A program made the position numbers and the translations under genes. From Acidobacteriota bacterium (GTDB lineage Bacteria; Acidobacteriota; Blastocatellia; Pyrinomonadales; Pyrinomonadaceae): DNA of 64,000 bases. The notes under the pieces were generated by a model, which made no database searches, had not been told where the DNA came from, and worked only from the letters and a program-made list of their open reading frames with translations. Shown here piece after piece: positions 1 through 9,680 of this stretch; the stretch's first letter is position 1, and every line of letters starts with the position of its first letter. The stretch is taken from assembly GCA_019639175.1 (NCBI GenBank), contig JAHBSK010000005.1, forward strand, positions 1-64,000. The letters run 5' to 3'.

Positions 1-239
1 CTTGTTGAACATTTTTATGGACAAATGCTGCTTGTTTGTATTAGAATAAGCAGACAGGACGCTCACCTTTCGACTCTGATCCGTCCGATCTTCTAACAAC
101 ATTCACATTTTCAGTAGAACCATTTCAGAACGACCAAACCGTCGCACGTTCCAAACAGACAGCATATTCACGGTTATTTATGGTCACAATGCTGCCGGGC
201 CGCGTTCAATAAATGGTCTTCACATAATAGGAGGAATCA

Positions 240-668
240 ATGAAACAGATCACTTTTTTCAGTTTATTCGTTTTGATCACACTTTCTGTCGCGATGAGTG
301 TATCAGCACAGGAAAAATTCTCAAAGGTCGTTACTGATGCAGATCTTTGGGAAAATATCCAGTTCGATGCGGTGGATGACTGCACCGGAGAACCGGAGGA
401 ATGTGCTGTCAGAATGCTGAATAAATTGGATATTAGTGTGGGCGAAACACCCGAATTCAGCGTTTATAACATCGGCGAAGAGAACGGAAAAGACACCGCC
501 GTCGTCTTTGTATCACATTTTATAGATGAAGACGATGACGTTCTTGCTGAATTGTACCGTCTGGAATTTCACAAAAATGATGCTGCTTTTTCCTTGAACG
601 AAGTTGGCAAAATGTATCAGTGTATGGAAGGACGTGCCGGCTGGCGCAAGACACCCTGCGTACAGTAA
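240..668 (+). CDS. secreted hypothetical protein
   Basis: A 142-residue protein with a clear N-terminal signal peptide (Lys-Gln start, hydrophobic core about residues 5-22, cleavage near SVSAQ). The mature part is acidic and has several cysteines (DDCTGEPEEC near residue 47, and two more near the C-terminus in YQCMEG and TPCVQ), which suggests disulfides in an exported protein. A GGAGG ribosome site lies six bases before the ATG. I do not recognise the family. It stands alone: the upstream 239 bases hold no gene I can support, and a strong hairpin terminator separates it from the convergent transglycosylase gene. Confidence 0.75.
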   Translation: MKQITFFSLFVLITLSVAMSVSAQEKFSKVVTDADLWENIQFDAVDDCTGEPEECAVRMLNKLDISVGETPEFSVYNIGEENGKDTAVVFVSHFIDEDDDVLAELYRLEFHKNDAAFSLNEVGKMYQCMEGRAGWRKTPCVQ

Positions 669-688
669 ACACAAAAGAAAAAAACATT

Positions 689-743
689 AGGCCGGAAGAA
701 TGCATCAGGATCAAATGATCGCGGATATGCATCTCCGGCCTTT
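689..743. terminator. bidirectional hairpin terminator between convergent genes
   Basis: A long inverted repeat: AGGCCGGA pairs with TCCGGCCT, and the inner ATGCAT blocks pair as well. It is followed by a T-rich stretch on the plus strand and by a run of T on the minus strand (positions 679-686 read as A on plus). It sits between the stop codons of the secreted protein and the transglycosylase gene and could end both transcripts. Confidence 0.8.
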
Positions 744-745
744 GG

Positions 746-2113
746 TTATTTGCGGGTCAGATCTTCATTGTAAAGTTCGCGATAGACGCGATAGTTGTTC
801 ATTACCTTGAAAACATAATTCTTTGTTTCGGCAAAACCGACCTCGGCGGCAAAAATGCCTGCTTCGTGCGGTTTTGTACGATTAAGCCAGCGTTCGGCGT
901 TGTCCTCACCCGCGTTATAGCTTGCCGCGACCGGCTCATACATATTGTCGAACTGCTTTTTCAGTTCGCGGATGTAGATAGAACCGATGGCGACGTTTGT
1001 CTCAGGATCGTAAAGATCGTCGGGCCGTAAATTTTTATATCCGGCCTCCTCCTTATATTTTATTGCGGTGTCAAAGACCAATTGGATCAGTCCTCTCGCA
1101 CCGGCGGGCGATTTTGCCCTTGCCCGAAAGCTGCTTTCCTGCTTCATTATTGCGAGGACAAAACGCGGGTCGATGCCGTTCTTTCTGGCATGTTTCAAAA
1201 CCGGTGCCTGAAACATTATCGGATATTCGGTGTAATGATTGCGCGTAACGCTGACGGTCTTTACCACACCCGAACCTTTCGTTCTTTCCGCCGCAAGTCC
1301 GCCAAAAAATGATGTAAAGGTGTTCGGAATAGAATCGAACACCGCGTTTGCCTCGGCGTTCTTGCCCTGTTTTTCCAACGCTAACGCCTTCAAGTATTTC
1401 GCTTCGTCAGCAGATGTCATCGATCCGCGAAAGCTGCCGACGCGCAAGAGCCTGTCAGCCGCCGCAACCGCACTTGCCCAGCGTTCGCGATATATCTCCA
1501 TGCGGACATTTGCCTGCAGGGCATTTGCTTCGGCAGACTTGCCGCTGAATCTAATTGCCGTTCTGTTCACCCAATCTGATGCCTTGTCATACTCTCCGGC
1601 CTCGCGATATGCGTCGATGATGTTCAGGTGCGCCGATTCGATCCTTTCGCCTTCCGGGAACATAACGACATACTGCTCATAGGTTTTTGCCGCTTCGATA
1701 TTCTTTCCGGCACGAACATAGCTCGCACCTTTGAACGCCAGACCTTCGCGGCCGTCCTTTGTCATCGCGTGATCTTTCAAGAGTTTGTCGAACCAGTCAA
1801 CGGCCTTCAGGTATTCGCGTTCCCACATATAGGAACGCGCCGTGCCGAACAGAGCTTTAGGAATGCCCGCATCTTCAGGGTAATTTTCCATCACGATCGC
1901 CCAATGTTCGCGAGCCTGCGGAAACATCCTGTTCGCCATATAGGTCTCTGCCCGCGAGAGATGTTCGGCGGCGGCAAGTATCTGAAGTTTTCCGTCTTTT
2001 CGCTCAATGGTGTCAGAGGCGATCGCACGCCGAAGCGCGGCGTCGGAACTCTGAGAAAAAGCCGGAAATACCGCCAGAAATGACAAAATGAACGCTGTGA
2101 ACAAAAATTTCAT
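746..2113 (-). CDS. lytic transglycosylase with TPR-like N-terminal region
   Basis: 455 residues. A signal peptide (hydrophobic residues 3-20, ending AFSQS) is followed by a helical tetratricopeptide-like region up to about residue 290. The C-terminal SLT domain has the catalytic glutamate in KQESSF (about residue 326), then GARGLIQL and the AAYNAGE motif. This order matches the soluble lytic murein transglycosylase (Slt70) family, which cleaves peptidoglycan glycan strands in the periplasm to 1,6-anhydro-muropeptides. It is shorter than Slt70 but has the same architecture. It is monocistronic, and convergent with the upstream secreted protein gene. Confidence 0.9.
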   Translation of the reverse strand: MKFLFTAFILSFLAVFPAFSQSSDAALRRAIASDTIERKDGKLQILAAAEHLSRAETYMANRMFPQAREHWAIVMENYPEDAGIPKALFGTARSYMWEREYLKAVDWFDKLLKDHAMTKDGREGLAFKGASYVRAGKNIEAAKTYEQYVVMFPEGERIESAHLNIIDAYREAGEYDKASDWVNRTAIRFSGKSAEANALQANVRMEIYRERWASAVAAADRLLRVGSFRGSMTSADEAKYLKALALEKQGKNAEANAVFDSIPNTFTSFFGGLAAERTKGSGVVKTVSVTRNHYTEYPIMFQAPVLKHARKNGIDPRFVLAIMKQESSFRARAKSPAGARGLIQLVFDTAIKYKEEAGYKNLRPDDLYDPETNVAIGSIYIRELKKQFDNMYEPVAASYNAGEDNAERWLNRTKPHEAGIFAAEVGFAETKNYVFKVMNNYRVYRELYNEDLTRK

Positions 2114-2289
2114 AACTAAATGATACTAACGTAAAACCCTATGAGGCAACAATCGGTGTTATGACGCCTTTTGCCCCTGCGGAGTTGTCATCAATGATCT
2201 TTGCAAAACCCGTCTGCGGAAACTGACACTCGTTTTACTGCGTGGTAAAATCTCAATGATCTCAACGTTTATCCGAGGTATTTTATTAA

Positions 2290-3108
2290 ATGCAGCTTGC
2301 AATCAATGGTGCCACCACAATGACCGCCGACCTTGAAACCGACATCCGTTCGGCTGCGGCGGCAGGTTTTGAGCTTGTCGAACTTAGATCGAACAAACTC
2401 TATGACTATCTGGAAGATCACACGGTCGAAGATCTGAAAAATTTACTGGCCGAAACGGGAATTTCGGTGCTTTCCATCAACACGCTGGAGCATATAACAT
2501 GGCGTTCGGATGAAGATTACGCCGACATTAAGGCAGAATGTGCAAAGCTTTCGGAAATTGCCGCCGCGATAGATTGCCCGTATGTGCTTTCGGTTCCCGG
2601 AGCTTTGCGGCAAGGCCCCAAGACCGATGAAGAGACAATAGAAGAATCTGTCCGCGTGCTGAATGAACTTGCCGACATCGCTGAGCCGTTCGGCATAAAA
2701 CTGGGTTTTGAATTTTTAGGTGAAGCAGGGAACTCGGTGCAGACGCTTGATATGGGAAGCCGTATAGTCGATCTGGTCGGGCGAGAAAGCGTCGGGAATG
2801 TGATAGACACTTATCATTTTTATGCGGGAAACTCTTCGTTTGAAGCGTTGGCCGCACTCGACCCCAAAAAGTTGTTTATTTTCCACATAAATGACGCCGA
2901 AGACCTGCCGAAAGATCAGTTGAATGATTCTAAAAGACTTTATCCCGGCCTCGGCATTTTGCCGATAAAGGAAATAAAGCAGCACCTAGACAATATCGGC
3001 TACGACGGCCCGGCGAGCATTGAGATATTCCGGCCTGAATATTGGGAAAAAGACCCGTATGTCGTGGCAAAAGAAGCAAAAGAACACGCGGAAAAGGTGC
3101 TTGGATAA
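2290..3108 (+). CDS. sugar phosphate isomerase/epimerase family TIM-barrel protein
   Basis: 272 residues of the xylose-isomerase-like (AP endonuclease 2) TIM-barrel family. Likely metal ligands are the glutamate of GFEFLGE (about residue 141), the aspartate and histidine of DTYHFYAG, the histidine of FHINDAED and the late glutamate of SIEIFRPE. Relatives include inosose dehydratase IolE and hydroxypyruvate isomerase; the substrate cannot be told from sequence. It is followed 45 bases later by a Gfo/Idh/MocA dehydrogenase in the same orientation, a pairing typical of sugar or inositol catabolism, so the two probably act on one pathway in the cytoplasm. Confidence 0.85.
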   Translation: MQLAINGATTMTADLETDIRSAAAAGFELVELRSNKLYDYLEDHTVEDLKNLLAETGISVLSINTLEHITWRSDEDYADIKAECAKLSEIAAAIDCPYVLSVPGALRQGPKTDEETIEESVRVLNELADIAEPFGIKLGFEFLGEAGNSVQTLDMGSRIVDLVGRESVGNVIDTYHFYAGNSSFEALAALDPKKLFIFHINDAEDLPKDQLNDSKRLYPGLGILPIKEIKQHLDNIGYDGPASIEIFRPEYWEKDPYVVAKEAKEHAEKVLG

Positions 3109-3153
3109 GCCCGTTACAGGCACGGACAAGCAGGCAAAAAAGATCATAAATAA

Positions 3154-4122
3154 ATGAGCAAAGTAAAAATAGGGATAATCGGCACGGGTTACATCGGCAA
3201 TGTCCACGGACGTATCTATTCGCGTGATGAAAGGGCAGAGGTCGCTGCACTTTATGACATAGTCCCCGAAAAGGCGGAGCAAACGGCAAAAAGCATCGGC
3301 GGAAAGGTCTGCGGTTCGCGTGAAGAGCTTTTGGAAAACTGTGACGCGATTCTGATCTGTACGCCAAACAAGACACATAAAGAGATCGCCCTCCACGCTA
3401 TCGCGGAAGGAAAACACGTTTTTTGCGAAAAACCTTTTTCCATTGGAATTGATGACGCCAGAGAATTAAAGGAAGCCGCTGAAAACAGCAAGGGAATATT
3501 TCAGGTCGGACATAACAGACGTTTTGCTCCTGTTTACGCAACGCTGAAAGAACTTTTACAACAAGACAAAGCCCACTCCGCACATATAAAGATGAATCGC
3601 GGCGAGCTGAAAAATCCTGTTTGGACAGGCGATGTCAATGTCACCGGCGGATTTCTGTATGAAACGACAATTCACCTTTTTGATATGATCCGCTATCAAT
3701 TCGGCGAGATCGAAGAACTTGTTGCTTACGGTTCGCAGCATGAATATCCGGAATTGGATGAATTTTCCATCATCTTCAAATTCAAGAACGGCTTTCATTG
3801 CACTTTCGCTTCGTCTTCAGATGCAAGCTGGCACTTTCCTTTTGAACGCATCGAGGTCTTTTGTCACCACAGAACGATAATGACAGAGGAAATGGAAAGA
3901 TTGCTTGATTCGCGGGGAATGGATGCGAATTTTGAGACGCAGTCGTTTCACATGGTGGAAAAAGAAGAACGCTGGGGCTACGTTCAGGAAGACCGTGCCT
4001 TTATCGACGCTATCCTGAACGGCAGCGAACCGCCCGTAACAGCCGATGATGGTTTCAGGTCGGTGGAATTGGTCGAATCGGTCTATCAGGCGATAAAGAC
4101 CGGCGAAAAGATCAGATTTTGA
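3154..4122 (+). CDS. Gfo/Idh/MocA family NAD(P)-dependent oxidoreductase
   Basis: 322 residues. The N-terminal Rossmann fold has the motif GIIGTGYIG (residues 7-15), the family lysine lies in CEKPF (about residue 93) and the active-site histidine in GGFLYETTIHLFD (about residue 173). Members oxidise sugars, inositols or related polyols with NAD(P). The closest general type is myo-inositol 2-dehydrogenase, but the substrate is not certain. It is co-directional with and 45 bases after the isomerase-like gene, so the pair is likely one operon. Confidence 0.85.
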   Translation: MSKVKIGIIGTGYIGNVHGRIYSRDERAEVAALYDIVPEKAEQTAKSIGGKVCGSREELLENCDAILICTPNKTHKEIALHAIAEGKHVFCEKPFSIGIDDARELKEAAENSKGIFQVGHNRRFAPVYATLKELLQQDKAHSAHIKMNRGELKNPVWTGDVNVTGGFLYETTIHLFDMIRYQFGEIEELVAYGSQHEYPELDEFSIIFKFKNGFHCTFASSSDASWHFPFERIEVFCHHRTIMTEEMERLLDSRGMDANFETQSFHMVEKEERWGYVQEDRAFIDAILNGSEPPVTADDGFRSVELVESVYQAIKTGEKIRF

Positions 4123-4186
4123 TCAAAGGCTGTCGAAAATTGAACTTTTCCATAGTATTATGCGTTAAGGCTTTGGAAGTGTGGAA

Positions 4187-4666
4187 ATGACAGGACAAAG
4201 CCTTGCAACCGTTATGATACAGTGTCAGAACTGCGGCAGATCCAATACGGAAGAGAGCCATTTCTGTAGATTTTGCGGTCACAGAATGGAGATCCGCGCC
4301 GTTCAGAATTATGATTTCCAACCGCCGCGACCTTACGCATGGAAAACTGACGAGTATCAGACAAAAGCGGGCGCCAGGATAAAGGCACCGGAACAACAGC
4401 AGCCGCAGACCCGGCCTTTGGTGACACCTCATCATCAGAACGCTCCTTTGCAGCAAAGCTTTCACGGAGCGGGACAGATGGCAAGCAATTACCGGTGTCC
4501 ATATTGCGGCACGGGATATCTTCCGGTCATGGAACGGCGAATTTCAACGGCGGGCTGGATAACTTTCGCTCTTTTGCTGATATTTACGTTTGTTTTCTTT
4601 TGGATCGGCCTGCTGATGAAAGAAACCGTCCCGATCTGTCCCGTCTGTCGAAGACAGGTTGCCTGA
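4187..4666 (+). CDS. membrane protein with N-terminal zinc ribbon and LITAF-like C-terminus
   Basis: 159 residues. Residues 12-35 hold two CxxC knuckles (CQNCG and CRFCG), a zinc ribbon. A Gln/Pro-rich linker follows. The C-terminal third has CPYCG, one strongly hydrophobic segment, and then CPVCRRQ: this CxxC-hydrophobic-CxxC order resembles the LITAF fold, in which two half zinc sites flank a membrane-inserting helix. The ATG at 4187 is preferred; a GTG two codons upstream is possible. The gene ends one base before the end of the convergent VWA gene. Function unknown. Confidence 0.6.
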   Translation: MTGQSLATVMIQCQNCGRSNTEESHFCRFCGHRMEIRAVQNYDFQPPRPYAWKTDEYQTKAGARIKAPEQQQPQTRPLVTPHHQNAPLQQSFHGAGQMASNYRCPYCGTGYLPVMERRISTAGWITFALLLIFTFVFFWIGLLMKETVPICPVCRRQVA

Positions 4667-4667
4667 C

Positions 4668-5606
4668 CTATCGGTAATAATATCCTTTGGGATGTTCTAT
4701 CCTGACTTCCTTGTTTGTCGATACCACCTCGACCTTGTAATATCCCTTTTTCATATTGGTCGTCAGATACGACAGCAGGAACTGACGCGTCAAAAGCACG
4801 TTCAGTTCCTTAAAGAACGGATCGAAACTGACCGGCGACAGGGTTCCCTGAAAAAAGGCACGGCCTCCGGTCTCCTGCGACAGTCGCAGCAGGGAACTTT
4901 GGCCGTTGAGGATAAAATTCGAGTTTCCTGACGCCGTATAAACCGTGCTGTTATAAAAGCTGAAAACAGAAACGCTTCGCCTTTGTGCCCGCAGGATCGC
5001 CCGATTAATGTCCGTTCCGGTTGTCGGTGAAGCCGCCTCATTTCCCTCTGAAAGATCGACGCCGTCCGACACCAAAAGAACCGCCCGTCTGCCCGCCGGC
5101 AGGGCGTCAAAGCGGTTAAGGGCGTCTATAAGGCTGTCATATGGGCTTCGCGGCGACAGCGAACTGCTTGACGCGACCATTCGCAAGGAGCGTGCGGCTT
5201 TATCAAGGTCGTCAGTGAACTTTTGCCGGATGTCCATCGAACCCGCGCGAAGATATGCCACCATCACGCGTGAGCCTTTTGGCAAACCGCGTATAAAAGC
5301 GGCGATGTCCCGCAACTGAAGGTTAAACTCGGAAGTTACGTCATCCTGTATAAGTATCGCCAAAGCCAGCGGAGCATCGACAATGCTGCGGATGGAGAGG
5401 ATGGTCTGCTCCTCTTTGTTTTCCAATACCGAAAGGGCATCCACCTGCAGGAGTTCGCCGGGCATTCCCTGACGCAATTCCTCCTTGGTGTATATTGATA
5501 TCGGTATCGAAACCGTGCGGACACGGTCCTGCTTTTGGGCGTTAGTGGCGTGTGAAGCGGCCAGCAGCACGGATACAAGCACGAAAATTGCCAGGTTGCG
5601 TTTCAT
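4668..5606 (-). CDS. secreted VWA-type protein of the acidobacterial kind
   Basis: 312 residues from the ATG at 5606 (a GTG lies three codons upstream). A signal peptide (AIFVLVSVLLAASHATNAQ) precedes a von Willebrand A-like fold. The core strands are recognisable (VLLVSDGVDL, FSFYNSTVY, ETGGRAFFQG), and the C-terminal GYYKVEV and RKGYY-like ending resembles the VWFA-related proteins frequent in Acidobacteriota. The metal site is degenerate: where DxSxS is expected it reads IQDDVTSE. It is exported, probably a binding or scaffold protein. A second, more canonical relative is at 54106-55023. Confidence 0.75.
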   Translation of the reverse strand: MKRNLAIFVLVSVLLAASHATNAQKQDRVRTVSIPISIYTKEELRQGMPGELLQVDALSVLENKEEQTILSIRSIVDAPLALAILIQDDVTSEFNLQLRDIAAFIRGLPKGSRVMVAYLRAGSMDIRQKFTDDLDKAARSLRMVASSSSLSPRSPYDSLIDALNRFDALPAGRRAVLLVSDGVDLSEGNEAASPTTGTDINRAILRAQRRSVSVFSFYNSTVYTASGNSNFILNGQSSLLRLSQETGGRAFFQGTLSPVSFDPFFKELNVLLTRQFLLSYLTTNMKKGYYKVEVVSTNKEVRIEHPKGYYYR

Positions 5607-5727
5607 ATATGTCACGCGAGGAGAACCGATCTTTGTAATGTTAATATAATTTTGAGGAATTCGTAAGTAGTACGATGCTCAAAGATTGAAATAGGTTTCC
5701 GCACTCGGTAAAGTTAACATCAAAAGC

Positions 5728-6516
5728 ATGAGCGATCTGACCTTAAAATCTGACATCACGCGACGTGACCTGGCACGCGGGCGAAACCTGAAAGCTGCCG
5801 CAATAGGGTCTCCCGTCGTCCTGACAGCCGTTCCCTCGGCTGTTACCGCGGTCCTTTTCTTCTTTTTTGCAACATCGCCGCCCGTGGCCGCCAGCATTTT
5901 ATTTCTGGGAATGATAATAACGGCACTGGGTTTTGTAAAAGGCGGGCTTTTGACCGCTTTGTTCTCGTACAAATATTCCAACTGGAAACAGGAAATGCGT
6001 GAAAAGATCGCCGTTGACGGCATCAAGGCCGGCGAGATCGACTGGTTTCGCAAGGAACTGAGCCATCACGAAAAAAGGGCTTTGCGCGAAATAGAGCGAA
6101 CTGACCTTTTGCTCGGTGACGCTTATCGTGAAACGCTGGCATCGCGTCTGACCGCGACGCGCATCATGCGGTCAACGCGAAAGGAGGTCCAGCTTACCAA
6201 ACGGCGAAAGAACAAGATACGTCAACTGCAAAGCGACAATGCCGAAAAGTTCCTTGCCGAAATAGACAAGGACGAGCAAAAATTGAATTCCATCAGAGAA
6301 GAGGCTAAAACGATGCTGGCAGAGGCCGAATCGCGTCTGCAGATGATAGAGGCCGCTGCATTGCGGGGCGGCGGAGTCGCCAATTCGGAGCTTGCCCTGA
6401 AGCGGCTGAATGAACGGGCGGCATCGCTTCCGCTTGCTCTGGAAGAGGCAAAAATGGCCGAAACGATATTAAAAGAGATGGAAGAAGAAAATGACGAAGA
6501 TGCGAAAGCAGAATGA
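5728..6516 (+). CDS. membrane protein with long coiled coil
   Basis: 262 residues. Two adjacent hydrophobic segments (about residues 24-75) form a hairpin in the membrane. The remainder is a charged, helical coiled coil rich in Glu, Lys, Arg and Ala, ending in an acidic tail. No catalytic motif is seen. The gene is divergent from the VWA gene. The layout recalls PspA-like or phage-shock-type proteins but the membrane hairpin and lack of PspA signature argue against that, so I leave the function open. Confidence 0.7.
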   Translation: MSDLTLKSDITRRDLARGRNLKAAAIGSPVVLTAVPSAVTAVLFFFFATSPPVAASILFLGMIITALGFVKGGLLTALFSYKYSNWKQEMREKIAVDGIKAGEIDWFRKELSHHEKRALREIERTDLLLGDAYRETLASRLTATRIMRSTRKEVQLTKRRKNKIRQLQSDNAEKFLAEIDKDEQKLNSIREEAKTMLAEAESRLQMIEAAALRGGGVANSELALKRLNERAASLPLALEEAKMAETILKEMEEENDEDAKAE

Positions 6517-6549
6517 GTTGTGGATCGATAGGTGAAAGGAACCGCAATG

Positions 6550-6745
6550 ACCGTTTCGAACGACTGAATTGAACCTGTTTTCAACAGGTGGGTGGCCTGC
6601 GGCTCCCAAAAGAACCATTCCTTCATCTCCGGCAATTCCCGCGTAGGGAACCGCACTGAATCAGGCGTCAGCCTCCCTCAATTCGAGTGTTGGCTCAATT
6701 ATTATGTGCTCGTCAACGAATCCCGCAGTCGAGCCTCTCACCGGG
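6550..6745 (-). ncRNA. ssrS: 6S RNA (SsrS) candidate
   Basis: Lies directly downstream of zapA on the same strand, the usual place of ssrS. On the minus strand the 3' part reads GCCGCAGGCCACCCACCTG, then a short loop and CAGGT, the conserved small hairpin near the 3' end of 6S RNAs. The segment CGGTTCCCTA and the GTTGACGAGC block fit the central bubble, and CGACTG near the 5' end can pair with CAGTCG near the 3' end. A TATAGT box at about 6749-6754 fits a start near 6745. 6S RNA mimics an open promoter and sequesters housekeeping RNA polymerase. Ends are approximate. A covariance-model scan (Rfam RF00013) would settle it. Confidence 0.75.
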
Positions 6746-6812
6746 CTTTACTATATCATTTGATACTGCAAAAGAGAATCCGGCACAGCGGAAAGATAGG
6801 AAGAACAGACCG

Positions 6813-7166
6813 TCACATTGACTGGTCAGTTTCCAGTTCCTGAGGAGTGATGTCCTTGTGCTTCAAAACGCGGTCGAGAAGCTCGGTGCACTCGGCGCTT
6901 CTGGACGCCAGTTGGGCGTCAACCTGTTTTTGCTGTCCTATAAGCTGGTGATATTCATCGGCGACATGAAGAGCCGCCAGGATCGCCACTTTTAGCGAAT
7001 CGACGGTCATCGTACCCGAAGAGATCTCACGCATCTTGCGGTCAACATAGTCGGCAAGTTGGTGAATGTATTCATTATCGCCGTCCGAACGAATGGAATA
7101 TGTCTGGTTATAGATCTCCACGCGGACGGTCTGTTCACCCGGATCGCTGTTTGCCCTGTTGGTCAT
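6813..7166 (-). CDS. zapA: cell division protein ZapA
   Basis: 117 residues with the ZapA pattern: N-terminal strand VRVEIYNQTYSI, the DxEYIHQLADYVDRKMREI segment, then DSLKVAILAALHVADEYHQL and a C-terminal coiled coil. ZapA binds FtsZ and cross-links protofilaments at the division ring. The ATG follows immediately after the TAA of the upstream coiled-coil gene (TAAATG), so the two are translationally linked. The neighbouring 6S RNA candidate downstream repeats an arrangement known from many bacteria. Confidence 0.9.
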   Translation of the reverse strand: MTNRANSDPGEQTVRVEIYNQTYSIRSDGDNEYIHQLADYVDRKMREISSGTMTVDSLKVAILAALHVADEYHQLIGQQKQVDAQLASRSAECTELLDRVLKHKDITPQELETDQSM

Positions 7167-7454
7167 TTACTGCAGCCTCCCGACCGCCTCGGCGACTTCG
7201 GAATCAATTATGGTCATCGCGTCCAGCATGGCTTCGACCTTTAGCTGGATCGCATCCCGCTCGGTCATCAGGCCTTCCACCTTTTCTTCAAGGTGCTCTT
7301 TTTCGGCCTCAAGTGACAGAGTCTTGCGCCTGAGGTCAGAGAGTTCCTTCTCTATCTTCTCATTCTCTTCACGCAATTTTTTCGCAAACTCGATGGTAAG
7401 GTAAATCTTATCCTCGAGATGCGAGAATTTCTCCATTCCCGTCAGACCGTTCAT
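7167..7454 (-). CDS. short coiled-coil protein, ZapB-like
   Basis: 95 residues from the ATG at 7454, chosen because GGAG lies eight bases upstream; an earlier ATG at 7517 has no such site. Almost the whole protein is a heptad-rich coiled coil (LEDKIYLTIEFAKKLREEN onward). Small coiled-coil proteins next to zapA often belong to the ZapB/division-associated group, which fits the direct TAA-ATG junction with zapA. Assignment to ZapB proper is by context, since coiled coils give little family signal. Confidence 0.7.
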   Translation of the reverse strand: MNGLTGMEKFSHLEDKIYLTIEFAKKLREENEKIEKELSDLRRKTLSLEAEKEHLEEKVEGLMTERDAIQLKVEAMLDAMTIIDSEVAEAVGRLQ

Positions 7455-7546
7455 CCGATTGTCTCCATTATTTTCCGCGATAACAAAACCGTGTGAAAGA
7501 TTATGTAAATTTTCCATTAAAACTTCAAGTAAGTTCGAGGTGTTTC

Positions 7547-9661
7547 CTATGTTTTCGGCGAAATATCATGCACTTCTTTAAGTTTTTCGAGTATTTTGGC
7601 AAAAGCGCCGTCAACTTCCTCGTCCGTAAGCGTCCTGTCATCAAGCCGAAATTCGATGCGGACGGTGAGCGAACGCTCTCCGGCTTGGTCGCCTTTGCCC
7701 TCATAAAGATCGACGTATTTTACGTCGCGGCACGCGGACTGGCCGGCAGACATGACGGTGTCACGCACCTGGCCGAATGTCACCTTGTTCGTGACCAAAA
7801 GCGTAAGGTCGCGTAGGACCGAAGGATACTTCGGTAAAGCGCTGTAAGATACCGGTTGCGGCTCTTTTTCAAGCACCGCTTGTAGATCGATCTCGCCAAC
7901 ATATATGGGTTGCTTAAACTTATAATTGGCGGCGATTTCCTCAGATAATCTGCCGATGCTGCCAATGACCTTGTCATTTATGGCAATCGCAGCAGATTGG
8001 CCCGGAACCATGTGGCGGACGTTCAACGCGGAAAATTCCGCAGTCTCATATCCCAAAGCCGCAAGAGCGGATTCCAACGAGCCTTTAATGTCGTAAAAAT
8101 CGGTCGGTCTGGCTGGCAGGCTTCTGTCCTCGTTCATCTGGCCGCCGGTCACTATCAGCCCAAGCGTTTCTCTTTCGACCGGAAGCTCGCTGGTTTTTTC
8201 ATTCGCGGCGAACACCTTGCCGAGTTCAAAGAGTTTTAGGCTTCGACGCTGATGATTAAGATTTAACCTAACAGCATCCAACAGGCCGGGAAGAAGCGTC
8301 GGCCGCATCCTGACCGCGCCTTCTATCACCGAATCGCGAAGTTCTATGCGGCCTGCTTCGGCAAATTCCGGCACGCTGTCATAGCTGTCGTCATGTTTGG
8401 TATCAATAAAGCTGTATGTTATCGCCTCGTCGAAACCCAGCCCTGAAAGTGCTCTTCGCAGGGCCTTTTTGCGTCCTTCGGCAGGCTGATACTCACCTGC
8501 ACCATACGCCGGCGGCAATTCGTCGGCTATTTTTTCGTAACCGTAGTGACGAGCTATCTCTTCGACCAGGTCTTCTTCGATGGCAATGTCGTGCCGCCAG
8601 GATGGAGACGTATAGACGGTCGATCCATCCTCAGCCGTATTGGAAGAGATACCAAGCCTGTCGAGTATGTCATCGCATTGTTCAGACGCAACTTCAAGCC
8701 CGGTGAGACGTTTAACAGAGCCTGATACATCTCTGGCATTGATCACATTTGCCGGAAAGTGATTCGGGTAAATGTCGATTATGTCGGCGGCTTCGCCTCC
8801 GGCAAGCTGCAATATCAACTCAGTGGCTCGGTCTGATGCGTTGATCAGATTTTCAATATCAACGCCGCGCTCAAAGCGGTAACTTGCCTCGGTCGCAAGG
8901 TTTAATTTACGTGATGTCCGGCGGATGCTGTCACGTTTGAAATACGCTACCTCAAGCAGGACGTTCGTAGTTGCATCAGTGATGCCGCTGTCAAAACCGC
9001 CCATTACACCGGCGACCGCAATAGGTTTTTCTCCGTCACAGATGGCGAGCATCGTCTCATCAAGTTTTCGTTCGACCTCATCAAGAGTTTTGACCGATTC
9101 GCCTGTTTTTGCTGTTCTGACAACAATGCGATGCTCTTTCAGCTTGTCCAGATCAAAGGCATGCATCGGCTGGCCAAGCTCGATCATTACATAGTTGGTA
9201 ATATCGGCGACGTTATTTATGGACCTTTCACCCAATGCCTCAAGCCTTTTCACAAGCCACTCCGGCGACGGGCCGATCTTTACGTTCCTGATCATCCGGG
9301 CAGTAAAACGATTGCATAGCTCAGGATTTTCAATACGTACTATCTCAGGAGCAAGAACCGCAGGGAACGGCACCGCATCGGTCTCAACCTCAGTTTCCGA
9401 CAAATCCGCATCAGCCTCGCCGCGTCTTCGCGCCTCTGCGGTCAAAGGTTTCCCCGATATCACCCCGATCTCCCGCGCAACCCCCAAATGCGAAAGGCAA
9501 TCCGGCCTGTTCGACGTAAGATCAATGTCCAACACAAGGTCGTCCCCATGCGGCTCGATCCCCTCAACCGCCAACCCAACCCGCGTCAACCCCGCCGCCA
9601 AATCCTCAGCAGACAAGTCAATATCAATAAGGTCTTTTAACCAGTTATAACTAATGTTCAT
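7547..9661 (-). CDS. pheT: phenylalanine-tRNA ligase beta subunit, lacking the EMAP-type tRNA-binding domain
   Basis: 704 residues, about 100 shorter than the usual 790-800. The protein begins with [12 protein letters not shown] and runs into [20 protein letters not shown] by residue 64; the OB-fold (EMAP/Arc1p-like) domain normally inserted after the first 40 residues is absent. The B3/B4 editing region, B5 domain (YPNHFPA, LTGLEV), catalytic-like core (YRFERGVD) and C-terminal ferredoxin-like anticodon-binding domain ([12 protein letters not shown]) are present. With PheS it charges tRNA-Phe as an alpha2beta2 enzyme. It is separated from pheS by about 3.4 kb of accessory genes. Confidence 0.95.
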   Translation of the reverse strand: MNISYNWLKDLIDIDLSAEDLAAGLTRVGLAVEGIEPHGDDLVLDIDLTSNRPDCLSHLGVAREIGVISGKPLTAEARRRGEADADLSETEVETDAVPFPAVLAPEIVRIENPELCNRFTARMIRNVKIGPSPEWLVKRLEALGERSINNVADITNYVMIELGQPMHAFDLDKLKEHRIVVRTAKTGESVKTLDEVERKLDETMLAICDGEKPIAVAGVMGGFDSGITDATTNVLLEVAYFKRDSIRRTSRKLNLATEASYRFERGVDIENLINASDRATELILQLAGGEAADIIDIYPNHFPANVINARDVSGSVKRLTGLEVASEQCDDILDRLGISSNTAEDGSTVYTSPSWRHDIAIEEDLVEEIARHYGYEKIADELPPAYGAGEYQPAEGRKKALRRALSGLGFDEAITYSFIDTKHDDSYDSVPEFAEAGRIELRDSVIEGAVRMRPTLLPGLLDAVRLNLNHQRRSLKLFELGKVFAANEKTSELPVERETLGLIVTGGQMNEDRSLPARPTDFYDIKGSLESALAALGYETAEFSALNVRHMVPGQSAAIAINDKVIGSIGRLSEEIAANYKFKQPIYVGEIDLQAVLEKEPQPVSYSALPKYPSVLRDLTLLVTNKVTFGQVRDTVMSAGQSACRDVKYVDLYEGKGDQAGERSLTVRIEFRLDDRTLTDEEVDGAFAKILEKLKEVHDISPKT

Positions 9662-9680
9662 GAAATATAGGGACTAATGC

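Noticed and set aside
1..239. Possible partial gene at the left edge
   Set aside because: No open frame with a coding pattern extends across it on either strand; I see nothing beyond the upstream region of the first gene.
5728..6516. PspA/phage-shock protein
   Set aside because: PspA has no transmembrane hairpin at its start and carries a different helix pattern; only the coiled coil is shared.
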